Shown piece after piece: positions 1-10,609 of a stretch of DNA of 64,000 nucleotides (position 1 is its first letter; every line of letters begins with the position of its first letter). Position numbers and translations under genes: made by a program. The stretch covers positions 1,936,801-2,000,800 of the forward strand of contig NZ_BMXQ01000001.1 in NCBI RefSeq assembly GCF_014651835.1. Direction: 5' to 3'. The notes beneath the pieces were generated by a model that saw only the letters and a list, made by a program, of their open reading frames with translations, ran no database searches and was not told the DNA's origin. This stretch comes from Pigmentiphaga litoralis (lineage in GTDB: Bacteria > Pseudomonadota > Gammaproteobacteria > Burkholderiales > Burkholderiaceae_B).

Positions 1-335
1 CCGCGTTTGGCGTGGCGGGGGTGCGGCGTGACTGGCTCAACGTGGCGCGCACACTGGAAGTGCGACCGCTGCGCCGCGCCTTTCAGGTGATTTTGCCCGC
101 CGCAGCGCCCACCATCCTGACCGGCATGCGGATCTCGATGGGCATTGCCTGGCTTGTCATCGTCGCTGCCGAAATGCTGGTGGGCGGCACGGGGATCGGC
201 TACTTCGTCTGGAATGAGTGGAACAACCTGTCGCTGACCAGCGTCATCTTCGCGATCCTGGTGATCGGCATCGTCGGCATGCTGCTGGACCGCATGTTCA
301 GCATGCTGCAGACATGGGTGACGTACACCGAATGA
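1..335 (+). CDS. ABC transporter permease, C-terminal part (cyanate/nitrate type, cut by window edge)
   Basis: Only the last roughly 110 residues are present; the gene begins before the window and reads in frame from base 3. The segment has the NrtB/SsuC-type permease pattern: a cytoplasmic coupling loop (ARTLEV..., then RAFQVILPAAAPTILTGMR) followed by two hydrophobic spans and an amphipathic C-terminus. This coupling loop (EAA motif) contacts the ATPase. The stop overlaps the start of the ATPase gene (ATGA), so the two are translationally coupled. Because cyanase follows directly, the most likely cargo is cyanate (CynB-like), although nitrate, taurine and cyanate permeases cannot be separated by sequence alone. 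Confidence 0.85.
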   Translation, partial: AFGVAGVRRDWLNVARTLEVRPLRRAFQVILPAAAPTILTGMRISMGIAWLVIVAAEMLVGGTGIGYFVWNEWNNLSLTSVIFAILVIGIVGMLLDRMFSMLQTWVTYTE

Positions 336-1165
336 GCCCGAGCATGAGCGACCGAATGAACCCCTTCCTGAAAATCGAGAACCTGACCAAGGTGTACGTG
401 CCCGGCGCGCCGCCGGTGTTCGAGAACGTCAGCTTTGACATCGCCCAGGGCGAATTTGTCTGCATCATCGGACATTCCGGCTGCGGCAAGACGACCATCC
501 TGAATGCGCTGGCGGGCCTGGAATCACCCAGCAGCGGCTTGATGCTGATGAACGGTCGCGAGGTGCGTGGTCCGAGCCTGGACCGGGGTGTCGTCTTCCA
601 GAGTCATGCGCTCATGCCCTGGCTGACGGTTCGCAAGAATATTGCCTTTGCCGTGCGATCGCGCTGGCCCGACTGGACCCGCGCACAGATCGATGCGCAT
701 GTCGTCAAGCACGTGGACAGGGTCGGACTGGACAAGGCCATCGACAAGAAACCGTCGGAACTCTCGGGCGGCATGAAGCAGCGGGTCGGCATCGCGCGCG
801 CCTTTGCCATCGAACCCAAGATGCTGCTGCTGGACGAGCCCTTCGGCGCGCTGGATGCGCTGACGCGCGGCACGATCCAGGACCAGCTGCTCGGTATCGT
901 GAAGGCGACGCGGCAAACCGTGTTCATGATCACGCACGACGTCGACGAAGCGATTCTGCTGGCCGACAAGATCCTGCTGATGAGCAACGGACCCTATGCG
1001 CGTATTGCTGAGATCGTGCACAACACGCTGCCACGCGACCGGTCCCGTGCGACCGTGCATCACGACGCGCAGTACTACCCGATGCGCAATCACCTGATCG
1101 ACTTCCTGGTGAACCGGTCCCGTACGTATCAGGCAATGACTTCCCCCACCCCACCCTCCCACTGA
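332..1165 (+). CDS. ABC transporter ATP-binding protein (CynD/NrtD-like)
   Basis: Nucleotide-binding subunit of 277 residues. Walker A GHSGCGKTT lies at about residues 48-56, the ABC signature LSGGM at 144-148 and Walker B MLLLDEP at 164-170, with the switch histidine in MITHDVDEA. It resembles the NrtD/SsuB/CynD class that energises uptake of nitrate, sulfonates or cyanate. The start at 332 overlaps the permease stop; in-frame ATGs at 344 and 356 are alternatives, and the longer upstream reading frame runs through the permease gene and is not used. Cyanase begins 12 bases after its stop, so this is probably the ATPase of a cyanate importer. Confidence 0.88.
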   Translation: MSPSMSDRMNPFLKIENLTKVYVPGAPPVFENVSFDIAQGEFVCIIGHSGCGKTTILNALAGLESPSSGLMLMNGREVRGPSLDRGVVFQSHALMPWLTVRKNIAFAVRSRWPDWTRAQIDAHVVKHVDRVGLDKAIDKKPSELSGGMKQRVGIARAFAIEPKMLLLDEPFGALDALTRGTIQDQLLGIVKATRQTVFMITHDVDEAILLADKILLMSNGPYARIAEIVHNTLPRDRSRATVHHDAQYYPMRNHLIDFLVNRSRTYQAMTSPTPPSH

Positions 1166-1177
1166 CACGGAGACCCC

Positions 1178-1633
1178 ATGTCCGCGATTTATGACCGTAG
1201 TGAAGTGACCCGGATGATCGTATCCGCCAAAGTCCGCAAGGGCCTGAAATGGGCGGACATTGCCAACCAGGTGGGTCTGAGCAAGGAATGGACGACCGCC
1301 GCCTGCCTGGGCCAGATGACATTGACCAAGGAACAGGCCGGCGTCGTTGGCCAGATCTTCGAGCTCTCGGACGAAGCCATCGCCTGGCTCCAGATCGTGC
1401 CGTACAAGGGGTCGCTGCCGACCGCCGTCCCCACCGATCCGTTGATCTATCGCTGGTACGAGATCGTGAGTGTGTATGGCACGACCATCAAGGAACTGAT
1501 CCATGAGGAGTTCGGCGACGGCATCATGAGCGCGATCGACTTTTCGATGGACATCGACCGGCAGGCCGACCCCAAGGGGGATCGGGTCAAGGTGGTCCTG
1601 TCGGGCAAATTCCTGCCGTACAAGACGTACTGA
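1178..1633 (+). CDS. cynS: Cyanate hydratase (cyanase)
   Basis: Cytoplasmic cyanase of 151 residues. It converts cyanate and bicarbonate to ammonium and carbon dioxide through carbamate. The catalytic triad known from the E. coli enzyme (Arg96, Glu99, Ser122) is present with a constant offset of four as Arg92, Glu95 and Ser118, and the C-terminal dimer-forming segment ending GKFLPYKTY is intact. The N-terminal 80 residues form the helical domain of the decamer. It is last in the operon behind the permease and ATPase, giving a cynABDS-like arrangement for cyanate detoxification or use as a nitrogen source. Confidence 0.97.
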   Translation: MSAIYDRSEVTRMIVSAKVRKGLKWADIANQVGLSKEWTTAACLGQMTLTKEQAGVVGQIFELSDEAIAWLQIVPYKGSLPTAVPTDPLIYRWYEIVSVYGTTIKELIHEEFGDGIMSAIDFSMDIDRQADPKGDRVKVVLSGKFLPYKTY

Positions 1634-1655
1634 CCTGCCGGCGGCCCGCGGCGCC

Positions 1656-2039
1656 CTAGAAAATGTGGGGCGTGGGCTCGTTCAGCGAGCTGCCTTCTCG
1701 TGGCGTGATGTCTTCCAGCGTAATGTCCAGGTACGGATCCTTGTCCAGGTCCAGGGCGATCTGCGGCGTGCAGTCGGCCAGCGCCGTGAACAGGTCGTCC
1801 AGATAGGCAAACGCCAGCTTCGCAGCCACATCGTTCAGCATTTTTTCGGTGGTCGCGAAGTTTGCACCGGCCAGATCGCCCACATCCAGGCGGTAGCTGA
1901 CCAGACCGTCATGCTCGGTCACGGTGCCCAGGTCGATGGTCTTGCTCTTGGTGTTTCTTGCAAGCACGTGCCCTTGGCTTACATACAGTCGGTAATGATG
2001 AACAGGATGCGGCGGGTTCGCGGTGGTGTCGTTGGGCAT
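1656..2039 (-). CDS. Hypothetical protein, 127 residues
   Basis: I do not recognise a family. The preferred start is the ATG at 2039, because a GGAGG sequence sits eight bases upstream; a longer frame extends to 2123 without a ribosome site. The protein is acidic, has no membrane segment or signal peptide, and looks like a small alpha/beta protein with a helix-rich middle (ATTEKMLNDVAAKLAFAYLDDLF) and an acidic tail. It converges on cynS, with 22 bases between the stops, and is divergent from the iron-permease-like gene. The cynS convergence gives no functional hint. Confidence 0.6.
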   Translation of the reverse strand: MPNDTTANPPHPVHHYRLYVSQGHVLARNTKSKTIDLGTVTEHDGLVSYRLDVGDLAGANFATTEKMLNDVAAKLAFAYLDDLFTALADCTPQIALDLDKDPYLDITLEDITPREGSSLNEPTPHIF

Positions 2040-2230
2040 GGCGCTGGCCTCCAAAGATGCGTGATGCACTAGGTAATGCAGAATGCAGAGCGCACGCGAC
2101 TGCGTGTTTCTGCTCTGCGGCACGGCTCTTGCAGCAATATGTGCGCCCGAAGGGTTTTCGCCCTTCAGGAGATGATGACCCGGCGCTGTCCAGAGCCGGT
2201 GTCACGCCCCCTCACGCCCGGAGCCCGACC

Positions 2231-2755
2231 ATGACGCAAGACGCACAAGCCCCCGAGGACGCGCGCAAGCCGAGCCACGACGATGGCGGCATCGGCCGCA
2301 AGTTGTACAAGCTGTTCGATTCCTTTGCCGGCAAGGTCACCCGGTCGGCAGGTTCGCCGATCGCGTTCACGATGGCGGTGCTGACGGTACTGATCTGGGC
2401 CGTCAGCGGTCCGCTGTTCGGCTTTTCCGAAGTCTGGCAACTGGTGATCAACACCGGCACCACGATCGTGACGTTCCTGATGGTGTTCCTGATCCAGCAG
2501 AGCCAGAACAAGGACAGCGAGGCGGTCCACCTGAAGCTGAACGAACTGATCGCCAGCCACAGCAAGGCGAGCAACCGCCTGATCTGCATCGAAGACCTGG
2601 ACGAGAAGGAACTCAAGAAACTGACGGAGTTCTACCGGCGCCTGGGCGACCTGGCGGAGAACGATGCGCCCGTGTCCGAGACGCACTCGCTGTCGCAGGC
2701 GCAGACCGTCAGTGATACCAAACGGGACCTGCGCCAGGAAGCGAGCGCTGCGTGA
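2231..2755 (+). CDS. Low-affinity iron permease family membrane protein
   Basis: Protein of 174 residues with an N-terminal cytoplasmic stretch, two closely spaced transmembrane helices (about residues 44-62, then 73-93, ending FLMVFLIQQSQNKDSEAVHLKLNELI) and a charged C-terminal tail. The segment FLIQQSQNxDxxAxHLKLNELI is the hallmark of the family named after yeast Fet4. In bacteria this family is usually of unproven function, so iron transport is family knowledge rather than shown here. The start at 2231 has GGAG upstream; the longer frame from 1958 is noncoding in appearance. Confidence 0.75.
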   Translation: MTQDAQAPEDARKPSHDDGGIGRKLYKLFDSFAGKVTRSAGSPIAFTMAVLTVLIWAVSGPLFGFSEVWQLVINTGTTIVTFLMVFLIQQSQNKDSEAVHLKLNELIASHSKASNRLICIEDLDEKELKKLTEFYRRLGDLAENDAPVSETHSLSQAQTVSDTKRDLRQEASAA

Positions 2756-2763
2756 TGTTGCGA

Positions 2764-2787
2764 AGGATTGATCGAACGATCAGTCCT
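2764..2787. terminator. Hairpin between convergent genes
   Basis: A ten-base-pair stem (arms 2764-2773 and 2778-2787, one G-T pair, four-base loop GAAC) lies between the convergent iron-permease-like gene and the small gene ending at 2780, and overlaps the latter's stop codon. A short T-rich run follows on the plus side. It could act as a bidirectional terminator; the weak T tract keeps confidence low. Confidence 0.4.
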
Positions 2788-3073
2788 GTTTGAGCGCGAT
2801 CAGGATCAGGTCGCGCATGCGCTCGAAACCACCGACATACTCGGGGCTTTCCGACCGCGCCAGCAGGCCTGAGTAGCCCTGTTCAAGGCGCGACTCGATC
2901 AGCAGAGGCAGCCCTGGCGTTGCACGTGCCGCATGCAGTGTCGAGAGCAATGCCGCGGTCAGCGCATCGCTCTGCCCGGTTTGTTCCGCGAGCGACGCGG
3001 TCAATGACGCGATCTGCCGGCTTTGATGGGCGATGGCCTCGACCAGCACCGCGATCTGCTTTTGTGTTTCCAT
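2780..3073 (-). CDS. Hypothetical protein, 97 residues, coiled-coil N-terminus
   Basis: No family recognised. From the ATG at 3073 the first 50 residues (METQKQIAVLVEAIAHQSRQ and onward) have a heptad-like pattern of aliphatic residues and glutamines that suggests a helix or coiled coil. The rest is a compact soluble segment ending RMRDLILIALKQD. An in-frame ATG at 3106 would add 11 residues, and neither start has a strong ribosome site. There is no signal peptide. The neighbours, an iron-permease homologue and a Gly-rich secreted protein, do not suggest a role. Confidence 0.5.
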   Translation of the reverse strand: METQKQIAVLVEAIAHQSRQIASLTASLAEQTGQSDALTAALLSTLHAARATPGLPLLIESRLEQGYSGLLARSESPEYVGGFERMRDLILIALKQD

Positions 3074-3139
3074 GAAATGAAATGCCCCAGACGTGATTGG
3101 CGGCATGCTAGCACGCGCCCACCCCGGCGGAAGACGTGA

Positions 3140-3164
3140 CAACGGCCACCCAGGGTGGCCGTTG
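3140..3164. terminator. Perfect 12-base inverted repeat, possible terminator
   Basis: Arms 3140-3151 and 3153-3164 are exact inverted repeats around a single base, folding as an 11-bp GC-rich stem with a three-base loop. It lies downstream of the Gly-rich gene (minus strand) and upstream of the 97-residue gene. No U tract follows on either strand, so it may be a processing or attenuating hairpin rather than a classical intrinsic terminator. Confidence 0.45.
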
Positions 3165-3251
3165 CCGTTACTGCCGTGCGACGTCGGTGTTCGTGCAATG
3201 CCTCAGCAGTTGCCGGGCATCGTCAGCAGGCTGACGATTGCACGGCGCCGA

Positions 3252-3824
3252 TCAGCGTCCGCCGCCGCCCGCGCCGCCTGCACCACCTGCACCGCCCATG
3301 CCACCGCCGGCGCCACCCATGCCGCCGCCGGTCGAGCCGCCCATTGTGCCGCCGCCGGTTGAACCGCCGCCCATGCCGCCGCTACCGGGCGTGCCGCCCA
3401 TCGAGCCGCCACCCATCGAGCCAGTGTTGCCGCTCATCGAGCCGCCGGTACTGCCGGCACCGCTGCCGGTGCCACCGTTCATGCCGCCCGTGGTCGAGCC
3501 GCTGCCCGTCGCGCCGCCGCTCATGGAGCCGCCGGTGCCGTTCGTGTTGCCGGTACCGCCCGTAGTGCCGGAGCCGCTACGATTGTTCATCGTGCCGGTG
3601 CCGGTGCCCGAGCGCGAGCCCGTGCCGGCATTGCCCGACGCGTTGGAATTTCCGCCTGAACGCATCCCCGGAGACGTCGTGCTCGAACCCGGGGTCATTG
3701 TGGAGCCTGAACCGGAGCCGGAGCCGGACATGGAGCCCGATGTGCCGCCGGTTTGCGCAATCGCCAGCGTGCTGGTGGCAGCGAAGATGGAAGCGATCAG
3801 AATGGAACGGGTATATCGAATCAT
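3252..3824 (-). CDS. Secreted Gly/Ser/Thr-rich low-complexity protein
   Basis: Protein of 190 residues. The start at 3824 is set by a good CAGGAGA ribosome site and a typical Sec signal peptide (IRYTRSILIASIFAATSTLAIAQ, cleavage near residue 23). The mature protein is almost entirely Gly, Ser, Thr, Asn and Met in short irregular repeats such as GGSMSG, then GMGG units, with a C-terminus of GGA/GGM repeats. Such composition implies a disordered, flexible periplasmic or surface protein. No catalytic domain is visible and the function is unknown. The opposite strand carries a long Pro-rich frame that is only a shadow of this composition. Confidence 0.75.
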   Translation of the reverse strand: MIRYTRSILIASIFAATSTLAIAQTGGTSGSMSGSGSGSGSTMTPGSSTTSPGMRSGGNSNASGNAGTGSRSGTGTGTMNNRSGSGTTGGTGNTNGTGGSMSGGATGSGSTTGGMNGGTGSGAGSTGGSMSGNTGSMGGGSMGGTPGSGGMGGGSTGGGTMGGSTGGGMGGAGGGMGGAGGAGGAGGGGR

Positions 3825-3926
3825 GGTTGTCTCCTGAACTGCATTTGAGAGCTTCATGACCCGCAATAGGCGTGCCCGCGGTCAGCCACACCGTGCGTGC
3901 GCCCAGCAGCCGCCGGGGGCGAAAGC

Positions 3927-3999
3927 CAACGGGCGGCGGAACATCACGGTTGAGCAAAGCGGTAAAGCTTGCCCGTCGTCATGCACCCGCCGCCCGTTG
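3927..3999. repeat. 13-base inverted repeat pair flanking 47 bases
   Basis: The left arm 3927-3939 and right arm 3987-3999 are exact inverted copies (CAACGGGCGGCGG and its complement). They sit in the 196-base gap between the start of the Gly-rich gene and the end of the 4-oxalocrotonate decarboxylase gene, both on the minus strand. A long-range hairpin could terminate the decarboxylase operon or regulate the downstream gene. No known RNA family recognised. Confidence 0.5.
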
Positions 4000-4020
4000 C
4001 GGTGCCAGGGATGCGTCCGG

Positions 4021-4800
4021 TTACGCCGTCACATGAAACCCGATGCGGCCCAGCGACTGCATTTCCAGCTCGATCCAGTCGCCGGCCACCAGCGCCTCGG
4101 CGGCGCTGGCGCCACCCGCCATCACGATCGATCCGGCCGGCAGCGTTTCGCCTGCCTCGGCCACCAGCCGCGCCGCCGCCACCAGCGACCGGATAGGATG
4201 ACCCAGGATTGCGGCCGTGGTGCCGATCTGGGTCGGCTTGCCGTTGCGCGACATGATCAACCCCAGGTTCGAGAAGTCGATGTCCGGACGATGCCACGTA
4301 CCCAGCACGATGCCGGAGGACGACGCATTGTCGGCCACCACGTCTTCGAGCGAGAACTTGAAGGCCTTGTAACGCGAGTCGATGATTTCCATCGCCGGGG
4401 CGATGGCCTCGACGGCGCCCAGCGCTTCAATGGCCGACACGGTGCCCGACAGCGGCTTCTTCAGCAAGAAGGCGATTTCCGGTTCGACGCGCGGATGCAC
4501 CCGCGTCGACAGCTTGAGCTCGCCGCCTTCGTCCACGCGCATGTCGTGCGTCAGGCGCCCCCAGATCATGTCGTGCACGCCCATCTGGACCATCTTGGCG
4601 CGGCTGGTAAAGCCCATCTTCATGCCGATGCGGTACGCGCCGCGATCGACGCGCCGCTGGATCAGCATTTTCTGGACGTCATACGCCTCGGCCAGTGTCA
4701 TGGGACGGCGTTCGGCGAACTGCTCGGCCTCGTGGGGGGTGGACGCCGCGACGTCCAGCTCGCGAGCGATCTCTTCCAGGGTCATTGACGATCCGCTCAT
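4021..4800 (-). CDS. 2-oxo-3-hexenedioate (4-oxalocrotonate) decarboxylase
   Basis: Protein of 259 residues of the DmpH/NahK/NbaG type within the fumarylacetoacetase-like hydratase/decarboxylase superfamily. It decarboxylates 4-oxalocrotonate to 2-oxopent-4-enoate in meta-cleavage pathways. Metal-binding acidic residues appear in [11 protein letters not shown] and in the later IDSRY segment; the [12 protein letters not shown] region matches the substrate loop. It overlaps the upstream hydratase gene by four bases (ATGA); these two enzymes form a physical complex in known systems because the intermediate is unstable. The pair is preceded by a palindromic operator, so MarR control is likely. 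Confidence 0.9.
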   Translation of the reverse strand: MSGSSMTLEEIARELDVAASTPHEAEQFAERRPMTLAEAYDVQKMLIQRRVDRGAYRIGMKMGFTSRAKMVQMGVHDMIWGRLTHDMRVDEGGELKLSTRVHPRVEPEIAFLLKKPLSGTVSAIEALGAVEAIAPAMEIIDSRYKAFKFSLEDVVADNASSSGIVLGTWHRPDIDFSNLGLIMSRNGKPTQIGTTAAILGHPIRSLVAAARLVAEAGETLPAGSIVMAGGASAAEALVAGDWIELEMQSLGRIGFHVTA

Positions 4801-5615
4801 GCCTTCTGCTCCTGTGCGCCAAATACGGCCCGCACGCTGCCCAGTCCGGCAATACGCGCTTCGAAACGGTCCGCGCCCGTCACGGCCACCATGGGGCCCA
4901 GGGCACCCGTCATCAGAATGTCACCGGCCTTCAGGGGCTGGCCGCACTCGACCATCTTGCGCGCAAGCCACAGGGCTGCGTTGAGCGGATGGCCCAGACA
5001 CGCAGCGCCGGCGCCGATCGACACCTGGTCGCCATTGCGTTCCATGACCATCCCGCACAGGCGGGCGTCGAAATCATTCAGCTTGACCGGGCGGTTGCCC
5101 AGCACGAACAGGCCCGAGGAGGCATTGTCGGCAATGGTGTCGACGATGCCGATCTTCCAGTTGGCGATCCGGCTGTCGACGATCTCAATGGCGGGCAAGG
5201 CATACGCCACCGCCGAGATCAGCTCGGCCATGGTGGCCTGCGTCACGTCCAGGTCACGTTCCATGACCAGCGCGATTTCGGCTTCGACCTTGGGCTGGAG
5301 CAGCGTGCCGGCAGGCACCTCTTCCCCGTCGCACACCGACATGTCGGCAAACAGCATGCCGTAGTCGGGCTGATCCACACCCAGCTGGGCCTGGACCGAC
5401 TTGGACGTCAGCCCGATCTTGCGGCCGACCAGCCGGCGCCCTTGCGCGAGCCAGTGATCGGTATTGGCCTGCTGCACGGCATAGGCCGCGGCAAGGTCGT
5501 TGTCCGGCAATGCCGTCCGTAGCGGGTCGATGGCAACGCGGGTGTCCAGGGCCGTGCGCAAACGCTGCGCAAGATCCGAGATCAACGCGGCGTCGGGAGT
5601 GGTTGTCTGCCCCAT
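4797..5615 (-). CDS. 2-oxopent-4-enoate hydratase (MhpD/DmpE family)
   Basis: Protein of 272 residues that hydrates 2-oxopent-4-enoate (2-hydroxypenta-2,4-dienoate) to 4-hydroxy-2-oxovalerate. The family pattern is clear: [18 protein letters not shown], the metal motif [18 protein letters not shown] and a C-terminal [11 protein letters not shown]. The start at 5615 follows a 50-base leader containing the palindrome at 5634-5648. It is the first gene of a two-gene operon with the decarboxylase. The next pathway enzymes, 4-hydroxy-2-oxovalerate aldolase and acylating acetaldehyde dehydrogenase, are not in the window. Confidence 0.92.
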   Translation of the reverse strand: MGQTTTPDAALISDLAQRLRTALDTRVAIDPLRTALPDNDLAAAYAVQQANTDHWLAQGRRLVGRKIGLTSKSVQAQLGVDQPDYGMLFADMSVCDGEEVPAGTLLQPKVEAEIALVMERDLDVTQATMAELISAVAYALPAIEIVDSRIANWKIGIVDTIADNASSGLFVLGNRPVKLNDFDARLCGMVMERNGDQVSIGAGAACLGHPLNAALWLARKMVECGQPLKAGDILMTGALGPMVAVTGADRFEARIAGLGSVRAVFGAQEQKA

Positions 5616-5633
5616 GCGTGTCCTCGTGGTTTT

Positions 5634-5648
5634 ATGACGTATACGTAC
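5634..5648. promoter_or_regulatory. Candidate MarR operator, site 1
   Basis: ATGACGTATACGTAC, containing the perfect palindrome ACGTATACGT at 5637-5646, lies about 20 bases upstream of the hydratase start. The exact reverse complement of all 15 bases recurs at 6397-6411, in front of the dehydrogenase gene. The MarR gene lies between the two sites, so both operons are likely its targets. Confidence 0.75.
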
Positions 5649-5726
5649 GAATATACGAGTTTTTACTTGCGGAAAGCAAGCGCCATCACAGCATAGGCAG
5701 GACGCCGCGTCCAGCCAGCCCGTGCG

Positions 5727-6284
5727 TCAGACCTGGACGCCAGCGACGATTTTGAGGCACTTCATGAAGAGCGCCCGGTATTCGGCGGGCAACACACCGA
5801 TGATGGCGTCTTCGACCTGCTTGTCCCGCGGCAGCACCCGTTGGAGCAACGCGAAGCCACTGTCCGTGATGTGCACCGCGTAGGCCCGGCCGTCGCCAGC
5901 CGCCCGCATCCGCTTCAGATATCCCTTGCGCACCATCCGGTTGACCATGTCCGCAAGCGAATTGCGATCCAGGGCAATGTAGTCGCCCAACTGGTTCTGC
6001 GTCGCGCCCGGATGCTTGCAGACCGTGATCAGCAGCGCTTTCTGGCGCGGCGTGATGTCCTCGTCCTGGAAATGTTCCATGAACATGGCCTCGGCGCGAA
6101 AGTGCGCGCGGCGCAGCAGGTGCGACGCCACATCGGTCAGTTCGAAGGCGGCGATCAGCGTATCGCGTTCGGCGTCGGTGGGTTCGTCACCGGTGGCAGC
6201 GTCGGATTCGACGTCCGGATGGCCAGTCGGCTGGGGATCCGGGGAATCGAGCGGGTCGGCTTGGCGGGGCGTATCAGTTGGCAT
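5727..6284 (-). CDS. MarR-family transcriptional regulator
   Basis: Protein of 185 residues with an unusually long acidic, Pro-rich N-terminal extension of about 40 residues before the winged-helix domain. The helix-turn-helix segment reads GATQNQLGDYIALDRNSLADMVNRM and the wing follows (KRMRAAGDGRAYAVHITDSG). MarR proteins are usually ligand-released repressors of aromatic-compound genes. It is encoded between two copies of one palindrome, one before the hydratase-decarboxylase operon and one in its own divergent promoter region shared with the dehydrogenase gene. The start at 6284 has no strong ribosome site, and no better in-frame start is visible. Confidence 0.88.
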   Translation of the reverse strand: MPTDTPRQADPLDSPDPQPTGHPDVESDAATGDEPTDAERDTLIAAFELTDVASHLLRRAHFRAEAMFMEHFQDEDITPRQKALLITVCKHPGATQNQLGDYIALDRNSLADMVNRMVRKGYLKRMRAAGDGRAYAVHITDSGFALLQRVLPRDKQVEDAIIGVLPAEYRALFMKCLKIVAGVQV

Positions 6285-6396
6285 GCGGAAGGCTCATGAA
6301 GTCATCTGACGATCTTACCTGCTGCAGCGCGGCCGTGCTGCGATGGCGACATCCTGCGGGTTTTGCTTCACAAATCCTCCAATCGACGCTAAATTA

Positions 6397-6411
6397 GTAC
6401 GTATACGTCAT
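6397..6411. promoter_or_regulatory. Candidate MarR operator, site 2
   Basis: GTACGTATACGTCAT is the exact reverse complement of site 1. The central palindrome is at 6399-6408. It lies in the intergenic region between the MarR gene (minus) and the semialdehyde dehydrogenase gene (plus), 49 bases before the latter's start, a position suited to repression of the dehydrogenase promoter and possible autoregulation. Confidence 0.75.
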
Positions 6412-6459
6412 ACAGAACCGTTTCCGCACTGACGTCACTCCCTCACCAAGGACATTTCC

Positions 6460-7917
6460 ATGTCGGTCAGACACCTGCGCAATTTCATCGGCGGCCGCTT
6501 CCACGACGGCATCCGCACCTTCGCCAAGCACAACCCCGCCGATGGCGCCCTGATCGCCCAGGTGCATGAAGCCAGCCGTGACCAGGTGGACGCCGCCGTG
6601 GCCGCCGCTCGCGCGGCGCTGCCCGGCTGGGCCGCGCTGCCGGTCGGCGAACGCACCGCCTACCTGTATGCCCTGGCGGACGGCATCGAACGCCGCTTCG
6701 ACGACTTCCTGCAGGCGGAAATCGCCGATACCGGCAAACCCGTGGGTTGGGCCAGCCAGATCGACATTCCCCGCGGCGCGGCCAACTTCAGGTCGTTTGC
6801 CGAGATCGCCCGCACCCTGGACATGGAAAGCTTCATGACCGACACGCCCGATGGCCGCCAGGCGCTGAACTACGCCTATCGCAAGCCGCTTGGCGTCGTG
6901 GGCGTGATCTCGCCGTGGAACCTGCCGCTGCTGCTGTTCACCTGGAAGGTCGCGCCCGCGCTGGCGTTCGGCAACACGGTGGTCGCCAAGCCGTCCGAAG
7001 TGACGCCGACCACGGCCACCCTGCTGGCGGAAGTGGCCGAAGAAGTCGGCCTGCCTCCCGGCGTCTTCAATGTCGTGCACGGTTTCGGTCCGAATTCGGC
7101 CGGCGAATTCATCACCACCCATCCGGACATCGACGGCATCACCTTTACCGGTGAAACGGCCACCGGCAGCACCATCATGAAGGCCGTGGCGCCGGGCGTG
7201 AAACCCGTGTCGTTCGAACTGGGCGGCAAGAACGCGGCCCTGGTGTTCGACGATGCCGACTTCGATGCGGCAGTGGCCGGCGTCGCGCGGTCGGTCTTCG
7301 CCAACTGCGGCCAGGTCTGCCTGTGCACCGAACGCGTCTATGTGCACCGGTCGATCTTCGACAAGTTTGTGAGCGCGCTCAAGATTGAAGCCGAGAAACT
7401 GGTCCTGGGCTGGCCCATGGATCCGGCAACGACCATGGGTCCGCTGGTCTCGCTCGAACATCGCAGCAAGGTGCAGTCGTACCTGAAACTGGCGGTGGAA
7501 GAAGGCGCCACCGTGGTTACCGGCGGCGGCGTCCCGACCTTTGGCGATGCGCGCGATGAAGGCGCCTACATCCAGCCCACGATCTGGACCGGCCTGCCCG
7601 AAACCGCCCGCTGCATCAAGGAAGAGGTGTTTGGCCCGGTGTGCCATGTCGCGCCCTTCGACACCGAAGAAGAGGCCATCCGCATGGCCAACGACACCCG
7701 TTACGGCCTGGCCGCGGCGGTCTGGACCACCAACCTGACACGCGGCCACCGCGTGGCGCAGGCCATGAACGTGGGCCTGGCCTGGGTCAATTGCTGGTTC
7801 CTGCGCGACCTGCGCACGCCCTTTGGCGGCAGCGGTCTGTCGGGCATCGGACGGGAAGGCGGACGACACTCGCTACACTTCTACACCGAGCCCACCAACG
7901 TGTGCGTGAAGCTTTGA
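6460..7917 (+). CDS. 2-aminomuconate / 2-hydroxymuconate semialdehyde dehydrogenase
   Basis: NAD-dependent aldehyde dehydrogenase of 485 residues. Asn154 (SPWNLP), general base Glu253 (FELGG) and nucleophile Cys287 (GQVC) are present. Arg105 falls at the position of Arg120 of the Pseudomonas 2-aminomuconate-6-semialdehyde dehydrogenase, with the same offset of 15 for all four residues, so it belongs to the hydroxymuconate/aminomuconate subgroup. With 3-hydroxyanthranilate dioxygenase downstream, oxidation of 2-aminomuconate semialdehyde is the most likely role; the hydroxymuconate reaction is an alternative. An AAGGA site precedes the ATG, and a MarR-type palindrome lies in the promoter. Confidence 0.9.
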   Translation: MSVRHLRNFIGGRFHDGIRTFAKHNPADGALIAQVHEASRDQVDAAVAAARAALPGWAALPVGERTAYLYALADGIERRFDDFLQAEIADTGKPVGWASQIDIPRGAANFRSFAEIARTLDMESFMTDTPDGRQALNYAYRKPLGVVGVISPWNLPLLLFTWKVAPALAFGNTVVAKPSEVTPTTATLLAEVAEEVGLPPGVFNVVHGFGPNSAGEFITTHPDIDGITFTGETATGSTIMKAVAPGVKPVSFELGGKNAALVFDDADFDAAVAGVARSVFANCGQVCLCTERVYVHRSIFDKFVSALKIEAEKLVLGWPMDPATTMGPLVSLEHRSKVQSYLKLAVEEGATVVTGGGVPTFGDARDEGAYIQPTIWTGLPETARCIKEEVFGPVCHVAPFDTEEEAIRMANDTRYGLAAAVWTTNLTRGHRVAQAMNVGLAWVNCWFLRDLRTPFGGSGLSGIGREGGRHSLHFYTEPTNVCVKL

Positions 7918-7984
7918 TGCCGCGGCGGTGACTGTCCAGCCTGGCCTCGTCGGCAACGACGAGGCACCCCGACCGGCGTCCGTC

Positions 7985-10585
<2,601 letters not shown>

Positions 10586-10609
10586 CGTTCTTTTTTAAGC
10601 GAGCCTGAC

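Noticed and set aside
3238-3837. Pro-rich plus-strand frame (PPMPP-type repeats)
   Set aside because: It is the reverse-strand reading of the Gly-rich gene; the opposite frame has a signal peptide and ribosome site, this one does not.
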